30,165 bases of DNA from CAYLNH01 sp964384625 (GTDB lineage Bacteria > Verrucomicrobiota > Lentisphaeria > JABSQK01): assembly GCA_964384625.1 (NCBI GenBank), contig CAYLNH010000058.1, forward strand, positions 1-30,165. The letters are read 5' to 3'. Every line of letters begins with the position of its first letter. Positions within the stretch are counted from its first letter, which is position 1. A model generated the notes under the pieces. The model was not told where the DNA came from and searched no databases. It saw only the letters and a list, made by a program, of their open reading frames with translations. This document shows positions 15,240 through 23,673 of the stretch, one piece after another. A program made the position numbers and the translations under genes.

Positions 15240-16382
15240 ATGACGACTGATATTGTCTATCTCGACAACGCCGCGTCGACGCCGCCGCACCCGGCGTTGT
15301 GCGACGAACTGGCGGACATCTGGCGGACGGCCTACGCCAATGCGTCGGCCGCCCACAGTCTGGCCCGCGATCTGCGCCAACGCCTGGAGCAGGCGACGGC
15401 AGAAGTGAAAGCCGCTCTCGATGCCGCCGACCACGACTTGATCTGGACCAGCGGCGGCACGGAAGCGAATAACCTGGCCATCTTCGGCAGCCTGCCCGCC
15501 GGCTCACAGTTGGGGTGTCACTTGATCACCACCGAAACGGAACACCCCAGTGTGCTGACACCGATGAAACACCTCGAACACCGGGGCATCGCCGTCTCGC
15601 GCCTGCCGGTAGACACAAGCGGCGCCGTCGATCTCGACCGACTCCGGGCGGAGCTGCAGGAAAGCACGGTTCTGGTCTCCATCGGCCTGGTGCAGGGCGA
15701 AACCGGCGCCGTGCAGGACCTCCCGGTCGTCCGCCGGGTGCTGGATAAACACGGGCCGGCCGACGTGCGCCTGCACGTGGATGCCGTGCAGGGCGTCGGC
15801 AAGATCCCCATCCCCTGGGCGGAAGCCCGGATCGACCTGCTGTCCATGGGCGGCCACAAGTTCCATGGACCCGGCGGCGTCGGCGCCCTGCTGGTCCGCC
15901 GGGGGCTTGACGTACTCACGCAGATGCATGGCGGCGGCCAGCAGGACAACCGCCGCAGCGGCAGCTTGGACAGCGCCGGCATCCTCGCCTTCAGCCGGGC
16001 GCTGCAGCTGATCACCGGCGACCCGAAGCTGTCCACGCGAATCCAGGGGTTGAACCGGCAATTGCGTCAAGGGCTGCAGGAACTGCCCGTGTCGGTACAG
16101 ATCAACTCGCCCGCAACGGCTTCGCCGTACATTCTCAACTTCTCGCTGCCCGGCTATCAGGGCGCGATACTGATGCGCATGCTGGCCGAAAAAGGCGTCA
16201 TCGTCGCGACCGGCAGCGCCTGCAGCGCCGACACCGGCGAACCCAGCAGGATCCTGACCGCCATGGGCCTCACCCGCAAGGTCGCCTTCGGCGCCCTGCG
16301 CGTCTCCTTCGGCATCCAGAACACGCCTGCCGACGTCGACCGCCTGCTCACAGCACTGCGCGAAGCACTGGCCGACTACTGA
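15240..16382 (+). CDS. Cysteine desulfurase, NifS/IscS family
   Basis: A 380-residue PLP enzyme of aminotransferase class V that takes sulfur from cysteine for Fe-S clusters or other sulfur cofactors. It begins with IVYLDNAASTPPHP, typical of the family. The PLP lysine is K207 in SMGGHKFHGPGG, and the catalytic cysteine is C328 in ATGSACSADTGEPS. The GGGQQDNRRSGSLD segment near 230 corresponds to the usual GGGQE..RRSGT. The ribosome-binding site before the ATG is weak (GGAT). It follows hypD on the same strand after the RNA-like motif; HypD is an Fe-S protein, so a supply role is plausible but unproven. No iscU or nifU scaffold gene is adjacent. Confidence 0.93.
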   Translation: MTTDIVYLDNAASTPPHPALCDELADIWRTAYANASAAHSLARDLRQRLEQATAEVKAALDAADHDLIWTSGGTEANNLAIFGSLPAGSQLGCHLITTETEHPSVLTPMKHLEHRGIAVSRLPVDTSGAVDLDRLRAELQESTVLVSIGLVQGETGAVQDLPVVRRVLDKHGPADVRLHVDAVQGVGKIPIPWAEARIDLLSMGGHKFHGPGGVGALLVRRGLDVLTQMHGGGQQDNRRSGSLDSAGILAFSRALQLITGDPKLSTRIQGLNRQLRQGLQELPVSVQINSPATASPYILNFSLPGYQGAILMRMLAEKGVIVATGSACSADTGEPSRILTAMGLTRKVAFGALRVSFGIQNTPADVDRLLTALREALADY

Positions 16383-16398
16383 GGTTGAAACGGGGGTA

Positions 16399-16580
16399 AG
16401 TGCATTGGATTCGCAATTGCGCTGACATTTGATCGGGACAACCTTTAGGGCGCGCCCTTTCGGCGCTCCGCAGCTCCGGCTCCCGTCAACGAGGCTCACT
16501 TCCCCCGCCCGCAGCCGACGTGCCGGAGCATCCGAAATGACTGCGTCAAACGTCACTGTACTTGCGAACCCAATGCACTG
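16399..16580. mobile_element. 182-bp element with long inverted ends (MITE-like)
   Basis: The left end AGTGCATTGGATTCGCAA and the right end (complement AGTGCATTGGGTTCGCAA) are inverted copies. Similarity continues to about 35 positions with roughly eight mismatches (TGAC, then TTTGA shared). The interior has a perfect palindrome AGGGCGCGCCCT (16446-16457) and no gene. No obvious target-site duplication is seen. It resembles a non-autonomous transposon relic, or a large foldback repeat, between the cysteine desulfurase gene and the ATPase promoter. Confidence 0.6.
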
Positions 16581-16673
16581 AGAACCGCCGGGGATGAAAC
16601 ATCGGGCAGTCGCTGCCGACAATCTCGTCGGCAGGTGTGGTCCGCCGCGTTCTCTGCGACGGTCCAGCCCGCG

Positions 16674-16701
16674 GCGTTGCAGGGCAGCGCTCATTTTTTT
16701 T
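16674..16701 (+). terminator. Intrinsic terminator upstream of the ATPase promoter
   Basis: GCGTTGC and GCAGCGC pair over 7 positions (one G-T wobble) around a 3-nt loop, followed by TCA and a run of eight T. It lies upstream of the sigma-54 promoter, so it would stop transcripts from the cysteine desulfurase side and isolate the ATPase operon. Confidence 0.65.
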
Positions 16702-16728
16702 CGCCGCAATGCCCCGCATTTTTGCGAA

Positions 16729-16745
16729 TTGGCACTATAGTTGCA
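16729..16745 (+). promoter_or_regulatory. Sigma-54 (-24/-12) promoter of the ATPase operon
   Basis: The sequence is TTGGCAC, five bases, TTGCA. It carries the invariant GG (16731-16732) and GC (16743-16744) with exactly ten bases between, as required by RpoN. The match to YTGGCACGNNNNTTGCW misses only the G after TTGGCAC. Transcription would start near 16756, leaving a leader of about 55 nt before the ATG at 16812. No credible -35 accompanies the TATAGT inside the spacer. Confidence 0.68.
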
Positions 16746-16811
16746 GCTTGTTTTGCTCTTTTCGAAACCGCGAAGGTTTGTATCCTGCCAGCGACCTGGA
16801 GAAACGAAATT

Positions 16812-17420
16812 ATGGCCGACGAATTACAGGGTCTTTTAGACCGGATCAACAAGGAGGGTCTGGAGAAGGCGGAGGCGGAGAAGAAACAGATCCTCGAGGA
16901 GGCGGAGAAGGAAGCCAAGGCCGTCGTCGACAAGGCGAAGGCCGAGGCCGAGGACATTATCAAGGACGCGAAGCGCGAAGCCGCGACGCTGCAGGCGTCC
17001 GGCGAAGCCGGCTTGCAGCAGGCATCGCGCGACGTGCTGATCTCGCTGGAGTCCCAGCTCAAGGAGATCCTCAGCAATACCGTCAAGACCAGTGTCGGCG
17101 AAGCGATGACCGCCGACCAGTTGGCAACAATTGTGGGCGAGCTGGCCGCGGCCTACGCCAGAGACGGCGCCGCCAGCCTGCAGGTTCTGGCTTCGGAAGC
17201 CCAGCTTGAGCAACTGCAGCAGACCTTCCAGGCCAAACTGGCCGCACAGTTCAAGGACGGTATGGAGATTAAACCGGTTCCCGGGGTGGACGCCGGGGTG
17301 AAGGTTTCCTTTGACGGCAGCGCGATGGTGCACGATTTCACCAGCGATGCCGTGGCGGAAATGCTGTGCGCCTATCTCAATCCGCGCATTCTGCAGGTCA
17401 TCCGCGAGAATCAAGACTAA
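16812..17420 (+). CDS. atpE: V/A-type ATP synthase subunit E
   Basis: A 202-residue peripheral stalk subunit. The N-terminal half (about 1-85) is a highly charged Lys/Glu/Ala coiled coil (AEAEKKQILEEAEKEAKAVV). The C-terminal half (about 100-200) is a small globular domain that contacts the catalytic head, with GMEIKPVPGVDAGVKVSFDG and a final AVAEMLCAYLNPRI. I start at ATG 16812, with GGAG 10 nt upstream. An upstream in-frame extension would cross the promoter. First gene of the operon; the next frame starts 18 nt later. No partner G/H stalk gene is seen, so the stalk partner is unknown. Confidence 0.9.
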   Translation: MADELQGLLDRINKEGLEKAEAEKKQILEEAEKEAKAVVDKAKAEAEDIIKDAKREAATLQASGEAGLQQASRDVLISLESQLKEILSNTVKTSVGEAMTADQLATIVGELAAAYARDGAASLQVLASEAQLEQLQQTFQAKLAAQFKDGMEIKPVPGVDAGVKVSFDGSAMVHDFTSDAVAEMLCAYLNPRILQVIRENQD

Positions 17421-17438
17421 AACTCCGACGGCCCGACA

Positions 17439-18011
17439 TTGGTTTCGAAGTACTACTATTTCGTCAGTTCACTGCCGTTGCTGCGCCTGGGCGACGCCCC
17501 GCCGCTGCGTTCGGCGGAGTTTCTTGACCTGTCGCAATACCATCTGCCGCCCAGGCTGCAGGAGGAGTTGACGGCCATTTCGCTGTTGCCGCGCGAGCGG
17601 CACTGCTGCCCCGCCGAAGCCGGCTGGAACGACTTCGAGCTGGCCCTGCGCAACGCCGTCGTCCGCGCTCGCGCCTCCCGCCAAAGCCGCGAGGCCCAGC
17701 CGTTCCTGAAACTCGAGGCCGCCGCCTTCGGCTTCCTCGAGTCCCAGATTCAGGACGCCTTCAACCGCGACCCGCTGCGGCTGGAAGAGGAGCTCGATCA
17801 CCTGCGTTGGCGGGTGCTTGACGATCTGATCGTGGGGCGCGATTACGATTTCGACCGCCTTTTTGTTTACCGCATCAAGCTCCTCCTGCTGGAAAAACGT
17901 GCCGGCCTCGATACGGACGCCGGCAAGCAACAGACCCGGGAGCAATTGAATCAGAAACTGGAATCCTCAGAGCTGCTGGCCGATATCATTGGATCGACGG
18001 CCACTGGATGA
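17439..18011 (+). CDS. DUF2764 protein of V-type ATPase operons
   Basis: A 190-residue protein starting with TTG at 17439. The start VSKYYYFVSSLPLL is the usual beginning of DUF2764 proteins, and no other start would keep it. The body is helical, with a LEAAAFGFLESQIQDAFNRDPLRLEEELDHLRW stretch-like arrangement of amphipathic helices and a YDFDRLFVYRIKLLLLEKRA segment. In Chlamydia-type ATPase operons an uncharacterised protein of this kind sits between E and A, exactly as here. Since no C subunit gene is present, it may take the place of C, which links the rotor to the ring. That is inference. No signal peptide or membrane helix. Confidence 0.78.
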   Translation: MVSKYYYFVSSLPLLRLGDAPPLRSAEFLDLSQYHLPPRLQEELTAISLLPRERHCCPAEAGWNDFELALRNAVVRARASRQSREAQPFLKLEAAAFGFLESQIQDAFNRDPLRLEEELDHLRWRVLDDLIVGRDYDFDRLFVYRIKLLLLEKRAGLDTDAGKQQTREQLNQKLESSELLADIIGSTATG

Positions 18012-18024
18012 ACGGAGCTAGACC

Positions 18025-19755
18025 ATGGACGCGCAGCCAGGCATCATCACCGGCGTGAACAGCAACCTGATTCGGGTGAAGTTCGCCGAGAGTGTGATTC
18101 AGAATGAAGTCGCCTACGTCATGACCGGCGGGAAGCGGTTAAAATGTGAAGTGATCCGCGTGCGCGGCGAGGAAGCCGAAATGCAGATCTTCGAAGAAGC
18201 CGGCGGCATCCGCATCGGCGACGAGGTGGAGTTCACCGGCGAACTGTTGTCCGTCGAGCTCGGCCCGGGTCTGCTGAAGATGGTCTATGACGGCCTGCAG
18301 AACCCGCTGGGCGAACTGGCGAAGCAGTCCGGCTTCTTCCTCGAACGCGGCGTCTATCTGGACGCCCTCGACCGTGAGGCCGAGTGGGAGTTCACCCCGG
18401 TTGCCAAGTCCGGCGATGTCCTCATTGCCGGCGATGTCATCGGTACCGTGCCCGAGGGGATCTTCGAGCACCGTATCATGGTGCCCTTCGGCTGGAACGG
18501 CGAATGGACCGTCGACTCCGTCGCCGACGCCGGCACCTATACGGTCGATAAAGTCGTGATGACCGCCACCGATGCCGACGGGCAGCAGCGTGAAGCGACT
18601 ATGGTGCAGATGTGGCCGGTGAAACTACCGATCACGCATTATGAAGACAAGCTGCTCCCGCAGGAGACGCTGGTCACGCAGACGCGCATCATCGACACCT
18701 TCTTCCCGGTCGCCCGCGGCGGCACCTTCTGTACGCCCGGCGGCTTCGGCACCGGCAAGACCGTCCTGCAGCACGTGCTCAGCCAGTACTCCCAGGCGGA
18801 CGTCGTCATCGTCGCGGCCTGCGGCGAGCGCGCCGGCGAGGTCGTCGAAGTGCTGCGTGAATTCCCGCACCTGCCCGACCCGCGGACCGGCAAGACATTG
18901 ATGGACCGGACGATCATCATCTGCAACACCAGCTCCATGCCGGTGGCGGCCCGCGAGGCTTCCGTTTATACCGCCGTGACGCTGGCCGAGTACTACCGGC
19001 AGATGGGGCTCAACTGCCTGCTGCTGGCCGACTCCACCTCCCGTTGGGCCCAGGCCCTGCGTGAGATGTCCGGCCGTCTGGAAGAGATCCCCGGCGAAGA
19101 GGCCTTCCCGGCCTACCTCGAATCGCTGATCGCCAACTTCTACGAGCGCGCCGGCCTGGTCAAACTCAAGGACGGCAAGACCGGCAGCATCAGCATCGGC
19201 GGCGCCGTCAGCCCCGCCGGCGGCAACTTCGAAGAACCTGTGACCCAGGCGACACTGAAGGTTGTCGGCTGTTTCCTCGGGCTCTCGCGGGAGCGCTCCA
19301 ATGCCCGCCGTTATCCGTCGATCCACCCTCTGGATTCCTGGAGCAAGTACAAGAGTATCTGCGACCAGGACCGCGTGGAACATGCCCGCGCCGTGCTGCG
19401 CCGCGGCAACGACGTACACCAGATGATGATGGTGGTCGGCGAAGAAGGCACGTCCATCGAGGACTTCATCATCTATCTCAAAGGCGAGTTTCTGGATGCC
19501 GTCTACCTGCAGCAGAACTCCTTCGATAAAGTCGATGCCGCCTGCTCCGCCGAGCGCCAGGCGTTCGTCTTCGACTACGTCCTCAAAGTGCTCGACGCCA
19601 AATTCAAATTCGACGACAAGGATGCCGCCCGCAGTTACTTCAACCGCCTGCGGCAGCTCTTTGTTGACTGGAACTATATGGCCTGGGACTCCGATGAATT
19701 GAAGAGCCAGACCAAGGCCATTGACGAATCGCTGATGGAGGCAACTCATGCGTAA
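18025..19755 (+). CDS. atpA: V/A-type ATP synthase catalytic subunit A
   Basis: A 576-residue catalytic head subunit. The P-loop is GGFGTGKT with K245, where many V/A-type A subunits have GPFGSGKT. Next come ACGERAGEVVEVLREFP with the catalytic Glu region and LLADSTSRWAQALREMSGRLEEIPGEE. The long non-homologous insert typical of A subunits precedes the P-loop. GGAG lies 7 nt before the ATG. The gene begins 13 nt after the DUF2764 gene, and its last 8 nt overlap the B gene. Length is normal. Confidence 0.97.
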   Translation: MDAQPGIITGVNSNLIRVKFAESVIQNEVAYVMTGGKRLKCEVIRVRGEEAEMQIFEEAGGIRIGDEVEFTGELLSVELGPGLLKMVYDGLQNPLGELAKQSGFFLERGVYLDALDREAEWEFTPVAKSGDVLIAGDVIGTVPEGIFEHRIMVPFGWNGEWTVDSVADAGTYTVDKVVMTATDADGQQREATMVQMWPVKLPITHYEDKLLPQETLVTQTRIIDTFFPVARGGTFCTPGGFGTGKTVLQHVLSQYSQADVVIVAACGERAGEVVEVLREFPHLPDPRTGKTLMDRTIIICNTSSMPVAAREASVYTAVTLAEYYRQMGLNCLLLADSTSRWAQALREMSGRLEEIPGEEAFPAYLESLIANFYERAGLVKLKDGKTGSISIGGAVSPAGGNFEEPVTQATLKVVGCFLGLSRERSNARRYPSIHPLDSWSKYKSICDQDRVEHARAVLRRGNDVHQMMMVVGEEGTSIEDFIIYLKGEFLDAVYLQQNSFDKVDAACSAERQAFVFDYVLKVLDAKFKFDDKDAARSYFNRLRQLFVDWNYMAWDSDELKSQTKAIDESLMEATHA

Positions 19756-21094
19756 GGTCTACCATCGAATCCTCCAGATCGCCGGTAACGTGATCATGCT
19801 CGAGGCCGACGGTGTTGGTGCCGGAGAACTGGCAGAAGTGAAAACCAGTCGCGGCACCTCGCTGGCGCAGGTGATCCGGCTGGATAAGAACAAGGTCTTC
19901 CTGCAGGTCTTTGCCGGCAGCCGCGGCATCTCCACGGACGACGAAGTCCGCTTCCTCGGCCGCCCCATGCAGGTATCCTCCTCCGAATCGCTGCTCGGCC
20001 GCATCTTCAACGGCAGCGGCGTCCCGCGCGACAACGGTCCGGAGATCACCGATAACATGATCGACATCGGCGGCCCTTCCGTGAATCCCGCCCGCCGGAT
20101 CATCCCCCGGAACATGATCCGCACCGGTATCCCGATGATCGACGTCTTCAACTCGCTGGTCGAGTCGCAGAAGCTGCCGATCTTCTCCATCGCCGGTGAG
20201 CCGTACAACGAACTGCTGGCGCGCATCGCCATGCAGGCCCAGGTCGATACCATCATCCTCGGCGGCATGGGTCTGAAGTATGACGACTACCTCTACTTCC
20301 GCAACACCCTCGAGGAACACGGCGCCCTGTCGCGCTCGGTGCTGTTCGTGCATACCGCCGCCGACCCGGTCGTGGAATGCCTGCTGGTGCCGGATATGGC
20401 CCTGGCCGTGGCCGAAAGCTACGCCGTCAACGGCTCCCGCGTCCTGGTGCTGCTGACCGATTTGACCAACTTCTCTGACGCCCTCAAGGAAATCGCCATC
20501 ACCATGGAACAGATCCCGTCGAACCGCGGGTATCCCGGCGATCTCTACACCCAGTTGGCCCGCCGTTATGAAAAGGCCGTCGACTTCGAGGGCGCCGGCT
20601 CCATCACTATCCTCGCCGTGACCACCATGCCTGGTGACGACGTCACGCACCCGGTGCCGGATAACACCGGGTATATCACCGAGGGCCAGTTCTACCTGCG
20701 CGACGGCAGCATCAACCCGTTCGGCTCCCTGAGCCGGCTGAAGCAGTTGGTCAATGACGAAACGCGTGAAGACCACCGGACGATCATGGACACCATGGTC
20801 CGGCTCTATTCCGACTGCCTGGAGTCCCGCGAGAAACAGTCTATGGGCTTCCGCATGAGTTCGCTGGACCAGAAGCTGCTGGCCTACGGCGACCTGTTTG
20901 AAGCGCGTATGATGGACCTGAAACTCAATGTCGCCCTGGAAGACGCCCTCGACAGCGGCTGGAAAACGCTGGCCGAATGCTTTGAACCCGAAGAGACCGG
21001 GATCAAATCCGACCTGATCAAGAAGTACTGGCCCAAGGACGTCAAGACCCCCGAAGCCAAAGAGAAAGAAGAAGAAACCACCTTCGCCGAGTAA
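19748..21094 (+). CDS. atpB: V/A-type ATP synthase subunit B
   Basis: A 448-residue regulatory (non-catalytic) head subunit. It lacks a P-loop; the equivalent place reads SIAGEPYNELLARIAMQA. Family segments are GRIFNGSGVPRDNGPEI, RTGIPMIDVFNSLVESQKLPIF, ITMEQIPSNRGYPGDLYTQLARRYEKA and FGSLSRLKQLV, which carries the conserved Arg reaching into the catalytic site. The start overlaps the A stop by 8 nt, so the head subunits are translationally coupled. An 85-bp spacer to D contains a degenerate heptamer (CTGAATC, CTGACTC). Confidence 0.97.
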   Translation: MRKVYHRILQIAGNVIMLEADGVGAGELAEVKTSRGTSLAQVIRLDKNKVFLQVFAGSRGISTDDEVRFLGRPMQVSSSESLLGRIFNGSGVPRDNGPEITDNMIDIGGPSVNPARRIIPRNMIRTGIPMIDVFNSLVESQKLPIFSIAGEPYNELLARIAMQAQVDTIILGGMGLKYDDYLYFRNTLEEHGALSRSVLFVHTAADPVVECLLVPDMALAVAESYAVNGSRVLVLLTDLTNFSDALKEIAITMEQIPSNRGYPGDLYTQLARRYEKAVDFEGAGSITILAVTTMPGDDVTHPVPDNTGYITEGQFYLRDGSINPFGSLSRLKQLVNDETREDHRTIMDTMVRLYSDCLESREKQSMGFRMSSLDQKLLAYGDLFEARMMDLKLNVALEDALDSGWKTLAECFEPEETGIKSDLIKKYWPKDVKTPEAKEKEEETTFAE

Positions 21095-21179
21095 GGAGTC
21101 CTTCCAACCGATCTCTGAATCCTGACTCCTGCCGGCCGCAGGCTGGTCCGCCGGTGGTGGAAATCCGGTATCCTGAATC

Positions 21180-21788
21180 ATGCCGAAGATCAAATTCAGC
21201 AAAACCGAACTCAAGCACCAACGCGATGACCTGGAACGGTTCCAGCGGTTTCTGCCGACGCTGCAGTTGAAGAAACAGCAGCTGCAGATGGAGGTCATGC
21301 GCCTGCGGGATGAAATCAAGGCGCACCGGCAGAAGGCCCACGACTTCCGCAAGAGCATCAAGGACTGGATCTCGCTGTTCAGCGTGCCGGAGGCCGACAC
21401 CGTTTTTCAACAGGTTGAGATCGGGCAGATCGAGATCGAGACCCGCAATATCGCGGGCGTCGACATCCCGGTGTTGCAGGACGTCCATTTCAGCGCGCCC
21501 GACTACAGTCTGTTTGCCGCCTCGGCCTGGGTCGATTCCGGTGTGGAAGCATTTCAGGAACTCATCCGTCTGGAGATCGCCGAACGCATCCTGCGGCGCC
21601 AACGCGAGCTGCTCGAAGCCGAGCTGCGCACGACGACCCAGCGCGTGAACCTGTTCGAAAAGGTCAAGATCCCCGAGGCCCAGGAGAACATCCGCAAGAT
21701 CAAGATTTTCCTCGGCGATCAGGAAACTGCCGCGGTCGCCCGCGCCAAGATCGCCAAGACCAAGATCGTCCAGTCAGGTGAAGCATGA
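21180..21788 (+). CDS. atpD: V/A-type ATP synthase subunit D (rotor shaft)
   Basis: A 202-residue central shaft subunit. It is predicted almost entirely helical, with long N- and C-terminal coiled-coil helices (SKTELKHQRDDLERFQRFLPTLQLKKQQ, shown here only in part, and the EAQENIRKIKIFLGDQE end). A middle insertion lies around residues 75-130. Length fits subunit D. There is no F subunit gene, the usual partner on the shaft. The ribosome-binding site is weak, and the stop overlaps the I start by 4 nt (ATGA). Confidence 0.93.
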   Translation: MPKIKFSKTELKHQRDDLERFQRFLPTLQLKKQQLQMEVMRLRDEIKAHRQKAHDFRKSIKDWISLFSVPEADTVFQQVEIGQIEIETRNIAGVDIPVLQDVHFSAPDYSLFAASAWVDSGVEAFQELIRLEIAERILRRQRELLEAELRTTTQRVNLFEKVKIPEAQENIRKIKIFLGDQETAAVARAKIAKTKIVQSGEA

Positions 21789-23623
21789 TTGAAGCAATGA
21801 AAAAGGTAGTGCTGGTTGCCCTCGACAGCGACCGCGAAGCAACGCTCAAAGCGTTGCGCGATCTGGAAATCATGCATATCCGGGAGAGCCGCGAGGAATC
21901 CAGTGAGTTGTCGGCGGCGGTCCGCGCCTGTGAAGATCTGCAGGCCCTGATCTACTCGCTGAAACCCTTTGAGGACGACGCCGCCGAGGCCGCGGCATAC
22001 AGCCGGATGACGCCCGCAGAGCTGGCAACGAAAGCCGGGGAGCTGATGGACGAGTACGAATCCGCCCGGGACAATCTGGTGCAGCTCCGGCGGAACATCG
22101 AAGAACTCAAGCCCTGGGGCAACTTCGACCCGGACACCATTCGCGAACTGCGCGACAAAGGCATGACCGTCGCCCTGTGCAAGGCCAACGAGCAGCAGTT
22201 GCCGGAACTGCCCGACAGCGCCGTGATGCACACGATCCACACGGAGAAGGGCAACGTGTTCTTCGCCGTGATCAGCCCGGAGCCGATGGACCGCGAACTG
22301 CCGGAAGTCCGCCTGCCCGCCGAGTCGCTGCCGGAACTGCAGGCGAAGCAGGAGGAGCTTGAGCGCCGCAGCGAGGAACTCAACGCGGAACTGGCCGGAA
22401 TCGCCGCGTGCGCACACAACTTGGAAACGGCATTGCTGGAGCGCCGCGAAACCGCCGACTACCGGCGCGCGCACGACTCCATCGACCAGGATGAACGCCT
22501 GATCCACCTGAGCGGCTATGTCCCCGACCGCCGCGTTGCGGACCTGAAACAGGCCGCCAAAAACCACGGCTGGGCCCTGCAGGTCAGCGATCCGGAAGAC
22601 AACGACCGCACGGTGCCGACCCTCCTGCGGGTGCCCAAATGGCTCGAGGTCTCACGGCCGATTTTCGATTTCGTCGGGATCCGCCCGGGATATCGCGAAT
22701 TCGACGTCAGCTCCTGGTTCCTCATCTTCCTGACCATTTTCTTCGCGATCATCTACGGCGACGGCGGTTACGGCGTGATCTTTCTGGGCCTCGCGGCAGT
22801 TGCCAAGGTCAAAGCGCCGAAGAAGGCCCAGATGGCTCTCAACCTGATTCTCCTGTTCAGCGTGGCCACCATCGTCTGGGGCGTGCTCAGCGGCAACTGG
22901 TTCAGCATCCCCAACGGCTGGCAGGAGACCCAGAAAGGCGACGACGTCGTCTGGGTCTGGCGGGAAGCCGCGACGAGACTGCCGCGGTTCATGTGCGGTC
23001 TGCAGGCCCTGCAGGATACCAAGAACGTCCAGTATCTCTGCCTCCTCATCGGCGCCATCCACCTGACCATCGCCCACGTCTGGAAACTGATCGTGGCGTT
23101 CCCCTCGCTCAAGTTCCTGTCGCAGGCGGGCTGGACGTCGTTCATCTGGGCCAACTTCTTCCTCGGCTCCAAGCTGATCGCCGCCAAGGAACCCCTGATC
23201 CCGGTCGCCTGGCTCTATATCGGCGGGGCCGTGCTTATCCTGCTGTTTACCAGCCCCGGCTGGGCCCTGCACAAAACCATCGGCAAAGGGTTCGCCAGCA
23301 TTCTGGGCGGTGGGATCAACAGTTTTGTCGACGTCCTCAGCTACATCCGGCTGTTCGCGGTCGGACTGTCGTCGTACTACGTGGCGATGAGCTTCAACAA
23401 GATCGGCATGATGCTGTTCGGCGGCGAAGGCGTGTTGGCCGTCGTCGGCATGATTGCCGGCGTCCTGGTCATTCTGTTCGGCCACGTGCTCAACATCACG
23501 CTGGGCGGCCTGGGTGTATTGGTGCACGGCATTCGCCTGAATACCCTGGAGTTCTCCGGGCATATCGGCATCGAATGGGCCGGCATCCCCTTCCGCCCCT
23601 TTGCCCGCCGCAAGAAGGATTAG
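21785..23623 (+). CDS. atpI: V/A-type ATP synthase subunit I (stator a-like)
   Basis: A 612-residue membrane stator. The N-terminal half (about 1-290) is soluble and coiled-coil rich and binds the peripheral stalks. The C-terminal half has seven or so membrane helices, starting with SSWFLIFLTIFFAIIYGDGGYG. The essential Arg is R522 in SYIRLFAVGLSSYYVAMSF; it faces the ion site of the K ring. The final helix pair has GHVLNITLGGLGVLVHGIRL. The start overlaps D; the K gene follows after 50 nt. Confidence 0.96.
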   Translation: MIEAMKKVVLVALDSDREATLKALRDLEIMHIRESREESSELSAAVRACEDLQALIYSLKPFEDDAAEAAAYSRMTPAELATKAGELMDEYESARDNLVQLRRNIEELKPWGNFDPDTIRELRDKGMTVALCKANEQQLPELPDSAVMHTIHTEKGNVFFAVISPEPMDRELPEVRLPAESLPELQAKQEELERRSEELNAELAGIAACAHNLETALLERRETADYRRAHDSIDQDERLIHLSGYVPDRRVADLKQAAKNHGWALQVSDPEDNDRTVPTLLRVPKWLEVSRPIFDFVGIRPGYREFDVSSWFLIFLTIFFAIIYGDGGYGVIFLGLAAVAKVKAPKKAQMALNLILLFSVATIVWGVLSGNWFSIPNGWQETQKGDDVVWVWREAATRLPRFMCGLQALQDTKNVQYLCLLIGAIHLTIAHVWKLIVAFPSLKFLSQAGWTSFIWANFFLGSKLIAAKEPLIPVAWLYIGGAVLILLFTSPGWALHKTIGKGFASILGGGINSFVDVLSYIRLFAVGLSSYYVAMSFNKIGMMLFGGEGVLAVVGMIAGVLVILFGHVLNITLGGLGVLVHGIRLNTLEFSGHIGIEWAGIPFRPFARRKKD

Positions 23624-23673
23624 TTTCCCGTTTTTCGTTCAAGAACAACCAACCACAGAGAAGGAATCAGATA

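Noticed and set aside
16713..16741. Sigma-70 promoter using TATAGT at 16736-16741
   Set aside because: No acceptable -35 at 16-18 nt. The same bases are better explained as the spacer of the -24/-12 promoter.
22639..23673. Upstream in-frame extension of atpK through atpI
   Set aside because: It would read atpI in another frame. The ATG at 23674 has AAGGA upstream and gives a normal-length proteolipid.
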